From NCBI GenBank assembly GCA_032834875.1, contig CP135238.1:1960001-2024000 (forward strand): 64,000 nucleotides of DNA, given 5' to 3'. Both the position numbers and the translations under genes were made by a program. The DNA is from Sulfuracidifex metallicus DSM 6482 = JCM 9184. Lineage in GTDB: Archaea; Thermoproteota; Thermoprotei_A; Sulfolobales; Sulfolobaceae. Under the pieces are notes generated by a model. The model searched no databases and was not told the origin of the DNA. It saw nothing but the letters and a program-made list of their open reading frames with translations. Position 1 is the stretch's first letter. Every line of letters begins with the position of its first letter. Below, piece after piece: positions 1 through 9,485 of the stretch.

Positions 1-523
1 TGGTAATTAGGGATCTCTTTCTCTCCTTTATTAATTTTCTCAGTTCGATTATTCGCTGTACGTTTGCACCTATTAGAGTTGATAGAAGCAAACCTAAAAA
101 GAGTGAATATGGCGTAACATCACTTTCGTAAGGACCTATGAAGGAAAAGAACGCGGGACTAAGACTTACCCAGTAAACGAATAAATATGGAGGCGTAGGG
201 ATGGAAGCTCCTACTCCGTAACCGAAGTAGGGAAAGAAGTTGAATCCACCTAGAATTAAGTTATAAAAAATTCCATATAATGTCACGTGGAAAAATAGAT
301 AAATTGAGAAAGGTACCCAATACGCTTTGGTCTTCTTAACGTCATTCCATACCATGTTTAAGAATTTATTGGGTATCAATAATGCAATCGCAGACCAAAA
401 GAACAGAGATGAAGCGAAAGAAGCTGGCAACAAATCTGATCTATTAGAAATTGCATAGAAGACTAAGGACAAGATAATAAATGAAATCGGTAAGTAAACC
501 TTCTTTCGCAGATCAAGCTTCAT
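1..523 (-). CDS. Polytopic membrane protein, 3' end cut by window edge
   Basis: A minus-strand frame starts with ATG at 523 and stays open to the window edge (174 codons). An in-frame TAA lies 15 nt upstream, so this ATG is the first possible one. The product has about five hydrophobic segments, near residues 9-25, 40-55, 68-92, 110-132 and 140-155, and ends in a Lys/Arg-rich stretch, so it is an integral membrane protein. I recognise no motif or family. It is divergent from the first sulfocyanin gene and shares the 260-bp upstream region with it, so it may belong to the respiratory island. Function unknown. Confidence 0.6.
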   Translation of the reverse strand, partial: MKLDLRKKVYLPISFIILSLVFYAISNRSDLLPASFASSLFFWSAIALLIPNKFLNMVWNDVKKTKAYWVPFSIYLFFHVTLYGIFYNLILGGFNFFPYFGYGVGASIPTPPYLFVYWVSLSPAFFSFIGPYESDVTPYSLFLGLLLSTLIGANVQRIIELRKLIKERKRSLIT

Positions 524-751
524 TACAAATAACCATTACATAAGGCTATTTTAGTTTTTATTCCTTAATTAATTAGCTAGAACTAGTAATCAGCTTAAAA
601 CTCATATTAAAAATGCTAAAAATTAAAGTGAGGAATAAATCCACTCTAGTTTGAATTAATATAGATACCTGATGGTTTTAGACTAGTTACACTATCTCTT
701 TAATTAAATTATAAATAAAAAATTTTTTTCTTTAAAAAGGCTGTTATGAAA

Positions 752-762
752 AGCTTATTAAG
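752..762 (+). promoter_or_regulatory. TATA box of first sulfocyanin gene
   Basis: The AT-rich element AGCTTATTAAG is centred about 27 nt upstream of the ATG at 784. This is the spacing expected for a leaderless Sulfolobales transcript starting at or next to the start codon. Confidence 0.45.
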
Positions 763-783
763 CATTAATAAAAGTTTTCTTTG

Positions 784-1458
784 ATGGCAAAGTTTAGTAC
801 TCTGGAAGTAACTGTAGTTGTAATAGCAATAATTTTAGTAGCAGTAGCAGGATATTACATAGCAGTAAGAAGCTCACCTATAGACATAGGATCACATAGT
901 ACCACAGTAACAGGAATACCCATAACAGTAAGTGAAACGTCTACAAGTACAAGCTCAAGTACGACATCTACAAGCACGACAACAACGTCTACAACAACGT
1001 CTACTTCAATACCTTCAGGAGCTGTAATGTTGCCTTTCGACTCTTCAAATAAGACAGTATTCCTGAATTTGGTAGCATTAAGTACAGGGAATCCATACAA
1101 CTTTAATGGGACTAGCAATGGACAACTTCACATATACATACCTGCAGGATGGACCGTAATAGCTACGTTCACTAATCAAGAAGGGCAAATACATAACTTG
1201 TTGATAGTCCAGAACACTACTGCTATACCAGGAGACGATGTAGGACAGGATGGAACAATAAAGCTATACGTGGGTGCTACATCTTCGACGTATTTGTATG
1301 ACGGAATAAGCGGAGGGGCTAGTGCAAGCGGTTCAGTAGCGCTATCTCCAGGGATCTATTGGTTCTGCTGCGGATTTGAAGGTCACGCTGCCGCTGGAAT
1401 GTGGGGGGTTATAGTAGTATCTTCCTCAGTAACTACTCCATATTATACTATATCATAA
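784..1458 (+). CDS. Sulfocyanin-like membrane-anchored blue copper protein (copy 1)
   Basis: A type-1 copper electron carrier, anchored outside the membrane, which in Sulfolobales passes electrons to a terminal oxidase. Numbering is from the ATG at 784; a TTG sits directly before it. Residues 6-26 form one N-terminal membrane helix. Residues about 50-76 are an almost pure Ser/Thr tract, likely a glycosylated spacer. The cupredoxin domain follows, with the copper ligands His137 and the Cys196-x4-His201-x4-Met206 pattern ([11 protein letters not shown]). The motif [10 protein letters not shown] is typical of sulfocyanins. From codon 82 to past the stop, the DNA is identical to the next gene. 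A T-rich stretch after the stop may end transcription. Confidence 0.85.
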   Translation: MAKFSTLEVTVVVIAIILVAVAGYYIAVRSSPIDIGSHSTTVTGIPITVSETSTSTSSSTTSTSTTTTSTTTSTSIPSGAVMLPFDSSNKTVFLNLVALSTGNPYNFNGTSNGQLHIYIPAGWTVIATFTNQEGQIHNLLIVQNTTAIPGDDVGQDGTIKLYVGATSSTYLYDGISGGASASGSVALSPGIYWFCCGFEGHAAAGMWGVIVVSSSVTTPYYTIS

Positions 1459-1484
1459 TCTTTTTTATTTTTTAAGTTAAAAAA
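1027..1484 (+). repeat. 458-bp perfect direct repeat, copy A
   Basis: Every base from 1027 to 1484 matches 1778-2235 (offset 751). The repeat starts sharply at a Met codon inside the sulfocyanin gene, covers the whole copper domain, the stop codon and the first 26 bases after it, and ends in a run of A. Sequence on both sides is unrelated, including the membrane anchors. This indicates recent gene conversion or a partial duplication. Confidence 0.97.
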
Positions 1485-1548
1485 CTTTCTTTCGGTAAGA
1501 TTTTGTTTAAACTTAATCCATTTCTAAATATCTTCTTGAAAATCTAAG

Positions 1549-1560
1549 TTAAATATATAT
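1549..1560 (+). promoter_or_regulatory. TATA box of second sulfocyanin gene
   Basis: TTAAATATATAT is centred about 37 nt upstream of the ATG at 1592, so transcription should begin within about 10 nt of the start codon. It gives the second copy its own promoter although it lies only 133 bp behind the first gene. Confidence 0.4.
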
Positions 1561-1591
1561 ACTAGATTTTTTTAATTTTTATTGAAGTAAA

Positions 1592-2209
1592 ATGAGTAGG
1601 ATAGGCATTGCAGTTTTGGTGCTTATATTTGCAGGTACGGCATTTATGATAGGATTTCTAGCATATAACTTTCAAATGGTTACATACCCAATACCAACTC
1701 ATAACAAAGCTGAAATACTAACTACTACCAGCATTGCTACAAGCAACGTCTCGCCTACCAAAGTATCTGCAAAAGATATGTTGCCTTTCGACTCTTCAAA
1801 TAAGACAGTATTCCTGAATTTGGTAGCATTAAGTACAGGGAATCCATACAACTTTAATGGGACTAGCAATGGACAACTTCACATATACATACCTGCAGGA
1901 TGGACCGTAATAGCTACGTTCACTAATCAAGAAGGGCAAATACATAACTTGTTGATAGTCCAGAACACTACTGCTATACCAGGAGACGATGTAGGACAGG
2001 ATGGAACAATAAAGCTATACGTGGGTGCTACATCTTCGACGTATTTGTATGACGGAATAAGCGGAGGGGCTAGTGCAAGCGGTTCAGTAGCGCTATCTCC
2101 AGGGATCTATTGGTTCTGCTGCGGATTTGAAGGTCACGCTGCCGCTGGAATGTGGGGGGTTATAGTAGTATCTTCCTCAGTAACTACTCCATATTATACT
2201 ATATCATAA
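1592..2209 (+). CDS. Sulfocyanin-like blue copper protein (copy 2)
   Basis: Same role as the preceding gene, with a different tether. Residues 4-27 are an N-terminal membrane helix unlike that of copy 1. The linker of about 35 residues lacks the long Ser/Thr tract. From the Met at codon 63 to the end, 143 residues are identical in DNA and protein to copy 1, so the copper ligands (His, Cys, His, Met) are the same. The cell can thus place one redox domain on a short and a long stalk. Both copies lie directly upstream of oxidase genes on the same strand. Confidence 0.85.
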   Translation: MSRIGIAVLVLIFAGTAFMIGFLAYNFQMVTYPIPTHNKAEILTTTSIATSNVSPTKVSAKDMLPFDSSNKTVFLNLVALSTGNPYNFNGTSNGQLHIYIPAGWTVIATFTNQEGQIHNLLIVQNTTAIPGDDVGQDGTIKLYVGATSSTYLYDGISGGASASGSVALSPGIYWFCCGFEGHAAAGMWGVIVVSSSVTTPYYTIS

Positions 2210-2235
2210 TCTTTTTTATTTTTTAAGTTAAAAAA
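1778..2235 (+). repeat. 458-bp perfect direct repeat, copy B
   Basis: Partner of 1027-1484; no mismatch over 458 bases. See copy A. Confidence 0.97.
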
Positions 2236-2483
2236 TTGTATATTATTTTATTCATCTAATGATATTCTTGATGATTCTTACATGCCATCTAGATGTCTAT
2301 GTTATTTAAATAACTCTTTATATTACATTTAAGTTTAAATAAATATCATGTTCTATTGGATAATAATTAGCTCGTCAATTTTAAACCTATGATCCTTTTG
2401 GATGCATCGTAAACTTTAGATTAATAGTTAAAAATATAAAAAGATTTTTAAATGGCGAGTAATGTGATTAATATTGACACAAG
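2236..2483. other. Intergenic AT-rich region with promoter of small gene
   Basis: No open frame of note. A perfect palindrome GTTATTTAAATAAC lies near 2300, and a TATA-like element GATTTTTAAAT lies at 2443-2453, about 36 nt upstream of the ATG at 2484. Nothing else was seen. Confidence 0.4.
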
Positions 2484-2624
2484 ATGATAGCTTTAGCCTC
2501 GGCTTCAACATGTGCGTCCGCAGGTAGCATTAGTTTCGAAGAGGGATTCGGCTTCTTACTTGCTGGGATAGCGATAGTGGCTGGAGTAGCGTTTTTCTTC
2601 TTAACACGAAAGAATGCAGTTTAA
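2484..2624 (+). CDS. 46-residue single-span membrane peptide
   Basis: A short open frame starts with ATG at 2484 and ends with TAA at 2622-2624. It encodes 46 residues: a small Ser/Ala-rich N-terminus with one Cys, a strongly hydrophobic segment at about residues 22-40 (FGFLLAGIAIVAGVAFFFL), and a basic end (TRKNAV) that should face the cytoplasm. It lies between the sulfocyanins and subunit II, has its own TATA-like element and is followed by a T-rich stretch. Small single-span subunits are common in archaeal terminal oxidases, so it may be an accessory oxidase subunit. That is inference from position; no family is recognised. Confidence 0.6.
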   Translation: MIALASASTCASAGSISFEEGFGFLLAGIAIVAGVAFFFLTRKNAV

Positions 2625-2724
2625 TCATTCAAAAGTTTTTTTGATTTTTATTTCTTTATATTTTATTATGTTTTACTTAGAAAAGCTTTTAAACTTTATT
2701 ATGTATTAATTCTTTTGACCTAAA

Positions 2725-3258
2725 GTGGAGTCTCATCGTGATTGGGAAAAGATCTGGTTCGTAGTGATGTTGGTCATAGTGGTGTTTTTCGTGGGCTGGT
2801 CTTATACATCAGTTATGACCGGAGATACAGCCACATATAGAGATGGACTTCCTCTAGCTAGCGGAGTTCCAAAACCACTTCCTAATGGTACAGTTGTGAT
2901 CTACATGGAAGGAATTCAATGGGCTTGGTTACCACAGAACGCCACTGAAATTGTATATATGCCAAACGGAACGGAGGAAAATATCAGCGTGAATAGCATT
3001 ATAACATACGTAAACGGATATCCTTTGATTAAGGTAGATCCACACCAACCCGTAGAGTTTATCTTGTACAGCAATAACGTAGTTCACGCATTTTACCTCA
3101 GATTACCTCACGGACCTCAAAACGTAAACGTTGTACCTGGAATTAACAGCTACTCATTCTTCTTTGCACCTTCAACTCCAGGGAACTATACCTTCCATTG
3201 CGCTGAATACTGTGGAGTAGGACATTCATACATGTACGGTTATTTAGAGGTGATGTAA
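2725..3258 (+). CDS. Heme-copper oxidase subunit II with CuA site
   Basis: It accepts electrons from a soluble or tethered donor, here probably sulfocyanin, and passes them to subunit I. Translation starts at GTG 2725; a TATA element (GCTTTTAAAC, 2685-2694) lies upstream. One N-terminal membrane helix (residues 11-30) is followed by an extracytoplasmic cupredoxin domain. All CuA ligands can be seen: His121, Cys159, Glu161, Cys163, His167 and Met170 in the motif [12 protein letters not shown]. The single-helix, 177-residue form is short compared with bacterial subunit II. The subunit I gene starts 1 nt after its stop codon, so the two are co-transcribed. Confidence 0.9.
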   Translation: MESHRDWEKIWFVVMLVIVVFFVGWSYTSVMTGDTATYRDGLPLASGVPKPLPNGTVVIYMEGIQWAWLPQNATEIVYMPNGTEENISVNSIITYVNGYPLIKVDPHQPVEFILYSNNVVHAFYLRLPHGPQNVNVVPGINSYSFFFAPSTPGNYTFHCAEYCGVGHSYMYGYLEVM

Positions 3259-3259
3259 A

Positions 3260-4138
3260 ATGGTCAAGTTATATCCTAGATCTACGGTAGGAATAGCCTT
3301 ACTTTACACTGCAGGGGGTCTGGCTTGGTTAGCAGCTATGGGATTAGCGGCAATGTGGTTCAGAACTATTTTACTCAACCCACATGTGAATACTAAAGCC
3401 GGATACGCAATAGCTCCTCTCTACTACTTTCTAGTTACCTTACACGGACAGGCAGCAATGATGATGATCGTGGAGGATATAGCGTTATCAGTCTTCGCCT
3501 ATTCCCTCTACAAAAGCGGGATGTCGACGGTTCACAATAAGGTACTCACGGCTGCTTTCTGGCTAATTAACTTGCCAATGATTATCACGTTCATAGGAGG
3601 TCCTTTGCAAGGCTGGTACATGTATCCGCCGCTTGCCCTGCAGCTAGGTTCTTGGATCTTCTATGGCTCTTTCGCTCCCGCTTTAGCAGGTAAGCTGATT
3701 GGGCTTGCATACTTCATGATGTTCTTAAATGCTATGGGTGCCATAATAGCATCTTTAACGATTTTCTTAGATGCATATAAGACTAGACCACGTGAGGGGA
3801 AAATACCAGTATTCGCAGCTTATGGAATGGCATTTGGCGGTGCACTAATTTTCGTGACAGAGTTCGCCCTTGCAGCTGCAGAGCTATGGTATGTCCTTTA
3901 CTTCTGGGCTTCGGTGCCGGTGAATCCATTAACTTGGGTGGTTTTGTTCTGGTTCTGGGGACATCCAGTAGTTTACTACGCTCCATTTACTGTATTCGGA
4001 GGACTATATTATCTCATTCCAAAATTCTCAGGAAGACCTCTATTTAGCGAAAAATGGGCACGTTACAACATCATCCTACTCTTTACCTTTAGCATGTTGA
4101 CTTGGGTACACCATCTGCAAACATGGCTCTCCCAGTAG
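3260..4138 (+). CDS. Heme-copper oxidase subunit I, N-terminal part (frameshifted)
   Basis: Catalytic subunit that reduces O2 to water and pumps protons. This frame holds the first helices: His62 in TLHGQAA (low-spin heme ligand), the CuB His235 and crosslinked Tyr239 in WGHPVVYY, and the CuB pair His284-His285 in WVHHLQT. The usual Glu of the HPEVY motif is Val here. The frame ends at TAG 4136-4138, just after HHLQTW, where homologues continue. The missing part goes on at once in the -1 frame (next entry). Adding one C to the CCC at 4131-4133, or one base just after TGG at 4124-4126, restores a normal protein of about 534 residues. Confidence 0.85.
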   Translation: MVKLYPRSTVGIALLYTAGGLAWLAAMGLAAMWFRTILLNPHVNTKAGYAIAPLYYFLVTLHGQAAMMMIVEDIALSVFAYSLYKSGMSTVHNKVLTAAFWLINLPMIITFIGGPLQGWYMYPPLALQLGSWIFYGSFAPALAGKLIGLAYFMMFLNAMGAIIASLTIFLDAYKTRPREGKIPVFAAYGMAFGGALIFVTEFALAAAELWYVLYFWASVPVNPLTWVVLFWFWGHPVVYYAPFTVFGGLYYLIPKFSGRPLFSEKWARYNIILLFTFSMLTWVHHLQTWLSQ

Positions 4139-4863
4139 TTTTAAGGGCATTCATAACGCCTACAACTCTAATACTAGCAGCAGGATCTGGACTAACGGTT
4201 TTGAACTTAGGATTAACCATAGCTACGGGGAAGGGATACCAGTGGAAGAATCCTGTAGGTCTATCAGCGTTAGTTGCTTTAATAGGCTTCATACTAGCAG
4301 GTTTACAAGCTTTAATATTACCGCTGAACCCACTTAACGTAATAGTACATAACACTTACTACGTAGTAGGTCATTTCCACCTGATGATATGGACAATAAT
4401 TGTGGTCGGCTACGTTTCTATATTACTTGATATGTTGACAACTAAGATGAACGGAGCTACCTTAACAAACCTTAGCTCTGGTATGATAAGTGGGGGCATA
4501 ATAATGTGGACTATAGGTGCGTTCTTGCTGGGATATACTATGAGTTATGCTGGTTATGAGGGATTGATAAGAAGGTGGGTTGCATACCCAGTTAGGTTCC
4601 TTCCATACATGGATGCTATGACGTTCTTTGCGATAATCATGGGTGCAAGCTTCGTGATGTATGGATTACCAGTTCTATTTACATTATTAGGTGTAAAGAC
4701 ATCGCTGTTCTGGGAGACTTCAGGTCTGTCCGGAGTCTCCAATATGACCATATCAGGTGGTTCAGGTACATCGCCTACAATGTCGACCAAAGAAATTGAC
4801 GCTACTGTCACTAAAGTAGATAAATCAAGTAAAAGCCAATTAGATAAAGACGTCAAAACTTGA
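4102..4863 (+). CDS. Heme-copper oxidase subunit I, C-terminal part (frameshifted)
   Basis: Continuation of subunit I in the -1 frame. Meaningful homology starts near 4126 (ALPVVLRAF), and the ATG at 4102 is probably not a real start. It carries the final heme ligands in [15 protein letters not shown] (His91 and His93 counted from 4102), several membrane helices and a hydrophilic tail rich in Ser, Thr and Lys. It keeps all expected ligands, so apart from the single shift the gene looks under selection. This argues for a sequencing error, recoding, or a very recent mutation rather than old decay. Confidence 0.85.
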   Translation: MGTPSANMALPVVLRAFITPTTLILAAGSGLTVLNLGLTIATGKGYQWKNPVGLSALVALIGFILAGLQALILPLNPLNVIVHNTYYVVGHFHLMIWTIIVVGYVSILLDMLTTKMNGATLTNLSSGMISGGIIMWTIGAFLLGYTMSYAGYEGLIRRWVAYPVRFLPYMDAMTFFAIIMGASFVMYGLPVLFTLLGVKTSLFWETSGLSGVSNMTISGGSGTSPTMSTKEIDATVTKVDKSSKSQLDKDVKT

Positions 4864-4870
4864 TGCTATA

Positions 4871-4909
4871 AAGACTAAATTAGTCTTAAAGTAGTTTTTT
4901 GAATTTTTT
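4871..4909 (+). terminator. Hairpin plus T-runs after oxidase genes
   Basis: AAGACTA (4871-4877) and TAGTCTT (4881-4887) form a 7-bp stem with a 3-nt loop, followed by two runs of six T (4895-4900 and 4904-4909), 8 nt after the stop codon of subunit I. Archaeal termination depends mainly on the T-runs; the hairpin makes this a good candidate for the end of the oxidase transcript. Confidence 0.55.
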
Positions 4910-5021
4910 ATTAAGTATTGATATAGATATTTAACTTCTTTTAGATTAGTATAATGATAAATTTTATAAGTCAATTTGATGATCCCATGAGATAACTAAG
5001 ATAATGTTACTTTTAAGAAAA

Positions 5022-5031
5022 CTTTTTAAAC
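5022..5031 (+). promoter_or_regulatory. TATA box before first DUF1404-like gene
   Basis: TTTTTAAAC-type element about 21 nt before the ATG at 5047 and 27 nt before the in-frame ATG at 5053. The usual 26-nt spacing favours the second ATG as the leaderless start. Confidence 0.4.
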
Positions 5032-5046
5032 ATTTTTTAACTTAAA

Positions 5047-5616
5047 ATGATTATGTTACATTACAGTGGGGAAAGAACCACAGCTAAGAACCTTATACTG
5101 CCAGCAACGCTAATTATAGCATTCGTAAATCCTTTCACTGAGGCTCTTCAGTTCGTGAACCCTATTGTTTACATGTTAGATCATTATGCACTATACACGG
5201 CTGGAGCTATCTTGGGATATAAGTTCTTTAAGGGGACGCTATTGACGTTCCTGATTGGTTTAATTCCTGCAATAGCTTGGCACATACCTTACTTGTTTGC
5301 ACTAGGTGCATCGTTCATCACTTTTAGAATTCTGTGTGAAGCGACCCTCTTCCTAGGAGGAGTACTAGCAGGCTCATTCATTAAGTCAATGTCATTAGGC
5401 CTGAAAGTTACATTCCTAGGTCTCTATATGCTAGCGGATTCCTTTCTCAGTATTTTTTTTATTCTAGAGTATCCCCAATATTCAAACGTTGACTATCCAT
5501 TTCTATCTTGGACTCCTTCAGCTTTACCTATGGTAGGGATAACAATGTTCATAGTAATGAATATTGTGCTCATTTACTCCATCGTCAAGATAATGCAGAA
5601 TGCTATGATTTTTTAA
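5047..5616 (+). CDS. DUF1404-like polytopic membrane protein (copy 1)
   Basis: 189 residues, about five to six membrane helices. I assign it to DUF1404, a Sulfolobales-type membrane family, from memory of the family and not from a search. It is a paralogue of the gene at 9486: both have HYALxxxG...GYK or AYK, WHIPYxFALxA, a TLxxGGxxAG motif and PxYSNxxYPF. The conserved His residues (LDHYAL, AWHIPY) could bind heme or metal, but that is speculative. The two copies flank the molybdopterin enzyme, so they may anchor it or link it to the quinone or copper pool. The start may be ATG 5053, two codons in. Confidence 0.65.
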   Translation: MIMLHYSGERTTAKNLILPATLIIAFVNPFTEALQFVNPIVYMLDHYALYTAGAILGYKFFKGTLLTFLIGLIPAIAWHIPYLFALGASFITFRILCEATLFLGGVLAGSFIKSMSLGLKVTFLGLYMLADSFLSIFFILEYPQYSNVDYPFLSWTPSALPMVGITMFIVMNIVLIYSIVKIMQNAMIF

Positions 5617-5707
5617 TTTTCTATACTTTATTAAATAAAATCAATTAAATTATTTATATTAAACAAACTATACATTTTTATTAAAACATATATATTAAGC
5701 TTTTTAA

Positions 5708-8700
5708 ATGACTAAACCTCGTTTAATACTTGAGAAAGCTATGTCATCCTCAAATAGTTCATCAAACAGCTCTACAACTTCACCGGTTCAGAATTCTAGA
5801 ATTCCACTTCCGCCACCAGACGCTGAAATATATCATGCTACTTGTAGGTTCTGTAACGTCGGGTGTGGCTATGATATATTCGTATTCCCAACGTATAAGG
5901 AAGGAGGTCCAGCCAAAGGGCAGAACGCAGTCGTATACAATATGAATGACGAAGTATTTAACAGAAACCTTGTAAATTATCAAGCTGACTATACTAGCCC
6001 CGTAATTCCTTTGGGTGCGAATTACGGTACGCCGTGGATAGGGGAGTCCATGGTCTCTAAAACGATTAAGTTCAACCCTAAGACCAATAACTGGGAACCC
6101 GTATATATTCTTGAAGTGCCGAGTTCTGAGTGCCCAGTAAATGAGGGAAACTACTCTACTAGAGGTGGAAAGAATGCATTGAGGAACTGGAGCCCTTTCA
6201 ACGATAATGCTGCTGGTTTCAAGGTTTTCTCAACAAGGATACAGACTCCCCTAATAAGATGGAACGGGAGTCTTCAACCAGTTGGATGGAGTTATGCTAT
6301 TGATGTAGCAGCTAGGATCGCAAAATATTACATGGATAATGAGACAGTCAACTATCCTAGTCCAGTGGGGCCAGCAGCCACACAGATATTAGCAATTAGA
6401 GCAGATCACGGAGGAGGGCAAGGAGGAGGAGTATTCAGTAACTTAATGCCAGGCTTGTTCATTCATATGGGATTAGCTACACCATTCGTGAGATTCCACT
6501 ATCAGGTTGCATTCTCCTTTACTCAAGATGCATTAGAGGAGGCTACGAATGGAAATGGAACTGATACTGCAAGTATGCTTGATATAAGCATATCCGATGT
6601 TCTTGTTCTATGGGGAATAAACGAATATGCTACGTCTACCGTTAACCTAATACAGCACATATTCGACAACATCGGAGGGGCAACCTTGGACAGGAAGAAA
6701 CAATGGTTCGATCCAGGAGAGCCTGTTGCTCCAGGTAACATAATAATAGTTGAAGCAAGACCTTCTGAAACAGTTCATGCCGTGGCAGCTAAATTGAACG
6801 TGAGTATACAAGATGCAATGAATGGAAACAGCGATCAGTTCCTTTACGTCCAAGTTAACCCAGGTACTGATTCTGAACTGGCAAATGCTGTAGCAGCATA
6901 CATATATTACACCTACCCAGATGTAATAAGTCACTTCATCAACATGTATCAATCTGCTAGCTCTAACGGCTTTAATTTCAATCAAACAACTTATAAATAT
7001 TACACTGAATACCTGCAGTCAAAGACACTAAGCGAATGGCTATCAGAAGCATCTTCAATAACTGGAGTACCTCAGAATATTATACAGAAGATGGGCGATA
7101 TGTTGGCTAAACCAAAGATGGGAAGCAACGGCAATACTTACTACAATAGAGTACTTGTAGAGTTTGAAAAGGGAATAATATGGTCTGGTAATTACACACC
7201 TATTTATGCTGTAGCCAACCTTGGAATCATTACCGGAGCCCTATCTGGAAGGCCAGGCTGTGGAGTTTCTACGGGATTTGGCCACCAGAGAGGTGCAGCT
7301 TTCCCCATACCTCCACCACCTCCATGGCAGAGCAACTTAAGCCAAGGGAGGCAATTCTTCATCTCGATGCACACATACGTGCCAGCTCAGATACAGTCAA
7401 ATGGACAGACAGTAACCGGGACTGCCATCGTTGAATTCATAAAGAACTTCTATAGCCAATACACTTCAAGTGGAATTCCACAGATATATCAGTACAACCC
7501 AATCATAGATTACCTGATCTACAGTGGATACGGAAAGATGCTTTGGATGTTTACTGCGAATCCATATAAACAGACCATGAGCGGAGAGAAGCTTAGCCAA
7601 GTCATAGACAACAGATCACACTTATTACAACAATGCGTAGAGCAAACTGCAGGACTAGGCATTCCATCCTCGTCGTCAGGTGCTGGAACTTCTCCCAACT
7701 ATGATACTTCCGCAGTAGGTGCTACATTACCTAACTTCCCTACCTCTGAACAATACGCTAATGCTGTTATATCCTGCTTAAGCGGAACTAATAGCGTATC
7801 TGGAGCGCTATTCGTAGTTGGCAACGATATCTTCCTAGAACAGAATGACCTCTTAAAGCATGCTGCTCATTTGATACTACCTTCAGCCTCTAACCATGGA
7901 GAGACTTACGAGATAAGATGGGACGGACATGACAGAAGGCTTAGACTAGACGATGTCTATCACTCTCCCTTAGGTATGTCAATGCCTGACGTATGGATCT
8001 ACGCAATGATTGCGTATGATATCTATCAGATGTATGTAGCGGAAGGGAATCAGAACTCACCTCAAGCTCAAAGGCTATATACAGCATTTAATCAGATATG
8101 GAGCTATCTCAGTAGCAACATGTCTACCAATTCCGCACCTCTATCTCTATCTGCCCTCTCCAGCTATTCAGAGAACTATTACGACTATAACTGGTTTAAT
8201 ATTTACAATAGTCTCTGGAACTACTATGTAGCTAATGGACCTTCAAACTTCTCGAAATGGCCATACGGATATGTAGTGCCACACTGGACTCCATGGTGGG
8301 GATCAATTGACCTAAATGACTTAAAGATGGCTAGAACTGTGGGAGTTCAACTTCCCATTCTTGGCAAGACAACCAACTCGGACGGCAGTTTTACTATGTA
8401 TGGTCTGGTGAACTATGCAGAGCCTCTGATTGCAGGAAAAGCTAGAGTAGAAATGGTAACGGTTGATCCTAACAAAAGCATCACGGTGGGTAACACTAGC
8501 CTACCGCTTATAACTAGGCAAGTACAATACATGGATAACAGTCAGTTACAGTCTACCCTTGGAATTACTCTTAGCGACTTAGCGAATTACGTGATAAACG
8601 GATTCAATCCCTTCCCCACTCCATATGTAGGCATATTCGGCTATGCTGCATCGCTTCAGGGCAAGTATAAGTATTGGGCTAACAACGGAAGATGGAACAT

Positions 8701-9094
8701 AATATTCCAGTCAGGATGGGTTGACTACCAGATTCCAGATATATTAAGGAGAGTTCCTCAGCCCATTATCATGATGAACGCCCAGGACGCATCTAATGAA
8801 GGTTTGCAAAATGGAGATATAATTCAAGCTTACAATGATTATGGTTCTTTAGACGGAATAGTTTGGATCTCAAACACTGTTCCTCCAGGACAATTATTCA
8901 TTGCAATGGCATATGAAGTGAAACCAGGCGCAAATCAAACTACAACAGTAACAGTGGATCCAGTTACAGCTAATCAAATGGTAAAATGGTCATGGGTAAA
9001 CATACAGAAGATAGGGACCTTACCACCTGAACAGAAACAGACTATAACTTTTGCACCCGTGCAATTCCAGATTCCATCATCAGGATCAAGCTAA
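5708..9094 (+). CDS. AioA-family molybdopterin oxidoreductase, large subunit (divergent)
   Basis: 1128 residues, against about 825 in bacterial arsenite oxidase large subunits. The N-terminal motif Cys46-x2-Cys49-x3-Cys53 ([11 protein letters not shown]) fits the AioA 3Fe-4S site, and NYSTRGGK follows at about 148. AioA-like blocks include [19 protein letters not shown] (His234), [17 protein letters not shown] and GFGHQRGA (His526). Two positions that contact arsenite in the Alcaligenes enzyme, a Glu after the first block and an Arg before the second, appear to be replaced (Ser or Phe, and Ser or Thr). The substrate may therefore differ. The protein is rich in Asn, Ser, Gln and N-x-S/T sequons, suggesting exposure outside the cell, yet no Tat or Sec signal is seen. 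No Rieske gene lies nearby. An internal ATG at 5741 is an alternative start. Confidence 0.8.
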   Translation: MTKPRLILEKAMSSSNSSSNSSTTSPVQNSRIPLPPPDAEIYHATCRFCNVGCGYDIFVFPTYKEGGPAKGQNAVVYNMNDEVFNRNLVNYQADYTSPVIPLGANYGTPWIGESMVSKTIKFNPKTNNWEPVYILEVPSSECPVNEGNYSTRGGKNALRNWSPFNDNAAGFKVFSTRIQTPLIRWNGSLQPVGWSYAIDVAARIAKYYMDNETVNYPSPVGPAATQILAIRADHGGGQGGGVFSNLMPGLFIHMGLATPFVRFHYQVAFSFTQDALEEATNGNGTDTASMLDISISDVLVLWGINEYATSTVNLIQHIFDNIGGATLDRKKQWFDPGEPVAPGNIIIVEARPSETVHAVAAKLNVSIQDAMNGNSDQFLYVQVNPGTDSELANAVAAYIYYTYPDVISHFINMYQSASSNGFNFNQTTYKYYTEYLQSKTLSEWLSEASSITGVPQNIIQKMGDMLAKPKMGSNGNTYYNRVLVEFEKGIIWSGNYTPIYAVANLGIITGALSGRPGCGVSTGFGHQRGAAFPIPPPPPWQSNLSQGRQFFISMHTYVPAQIQSNGQTVTGTAIVEFIKNFYSQYTSSGIPQIYQYNPIIDYLIYSGYGKMLWMFTANPYKQTMSGEKLSQVIDNRSHLLQQCVEQTAGLGIPSSSSGAGTSPNYDTSAVGATLPNFPTSEQYANAVISCLSGTNSVSGALFVVGNDIFLEQNDLLKHAAHLILPSASNHGETYEIRWDGHDRRLRLDDVYHSPLGMSMPDVWIYAMIAYDIYQMYVAEGNQNSPQAQRLYTAFNQIWSYLSSNMSTNSAPLSLSALSSYSENYYDYNWFNIYNSLWNYYVANGPSNFSKWPYGYVVPHWTPWWGSIDLNDLKMARTVGVQLPILGKTTNSDGSFTMYGLVNYAEPLIAGKARVEMVTVDPNKSITVGNTSLPLITRQVQYMDNSQLQSTLGITLSDLANYVINGFNPFPTPYVGIFGYAASLQGKYKYWANNGRWNIIFQSGWVDYQIPDILRRVPQPIIMMNAQDASNEGLQNGDIIQAYNDYGSLDGIVWISNTVPPGQLFIAMAYEVKPGANQTTTVTVDPVTANQMVKWSWVNIQKIGTLPPEQKQTITFAPVQFQIPSSGSS

Positions 9095-9265
9095 AGATTT
9101 TTTATCTTGTCTTCTTCTATATCATTCTTTCTATCTATTTTTAGTAATTGAAGCGTATGAATATGACGTTTACTCTCTGCGTTAAGTTTTAATAATGAAC
9201 CTTTATTTTCGTTATCTAGTATTCTAATCTCTTACCTTCATCGCTGATTCAATACCATTTATCAT
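9091..9265 (-). pseudogene. Possible small-protein remnant, frameshifted
   Basis: On the minus strand, ATG at 9265 begins a 13-codon frame (MINGIESAMKVRD), and the +1 frame then stays open for over 40 codons (from RILDNENKGS to DKIKNL) to TAG at 9091-9093. The stop overlaps the stop of the AioA-like gene tail to tail. One extra T near 9226 would explain the break. Codon use looks coding-like, but an AT-rich chance frame is quite possible. No family is recognised. Confidence 0.25.
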
Positions 9266-9485
9266 AATATAAATTCCCTTAAATATAACCTTAAAATAAT
9301 AAATTGAGGTTAACTCAATTGCATTTTTCACAAAAAACTTCTCTTTTTCCTTTTAAATATCACACCTCTTTCATTTTCCTGCTTTTTAAAGATTTAGACT
9401 AATATTAAACTAATTTATACAAGAAAAATAAATGGACTTTTCTGGTTGTAATAATTAGCAAAATGTTATAATTTCCTCGTCCTCT
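9266..9485. other. AT-rich intergenic stretch
   Basis: With the preceding remnant this makes a 390-bp gap after the AioA-like gene. It contains TATA-like sequence for the following gene near 9464-9475 and no other open frame that I can support. Confidence 0.4.

Noticed and set aside
855-1118. Antisense frame rich in Val/Asp opposite the sulfocyanin Ser/Thr tract
   Set aside because: It arises from the repetitive ACA/ACG codons on the plus strand; no promoter or start context, and the sense gene is clear.
6523-6985. Two antisense frames inside the molybdoenzyme gene
   Set aside because: They are shadows of a well-supported 1128-codon gene with family motifs.
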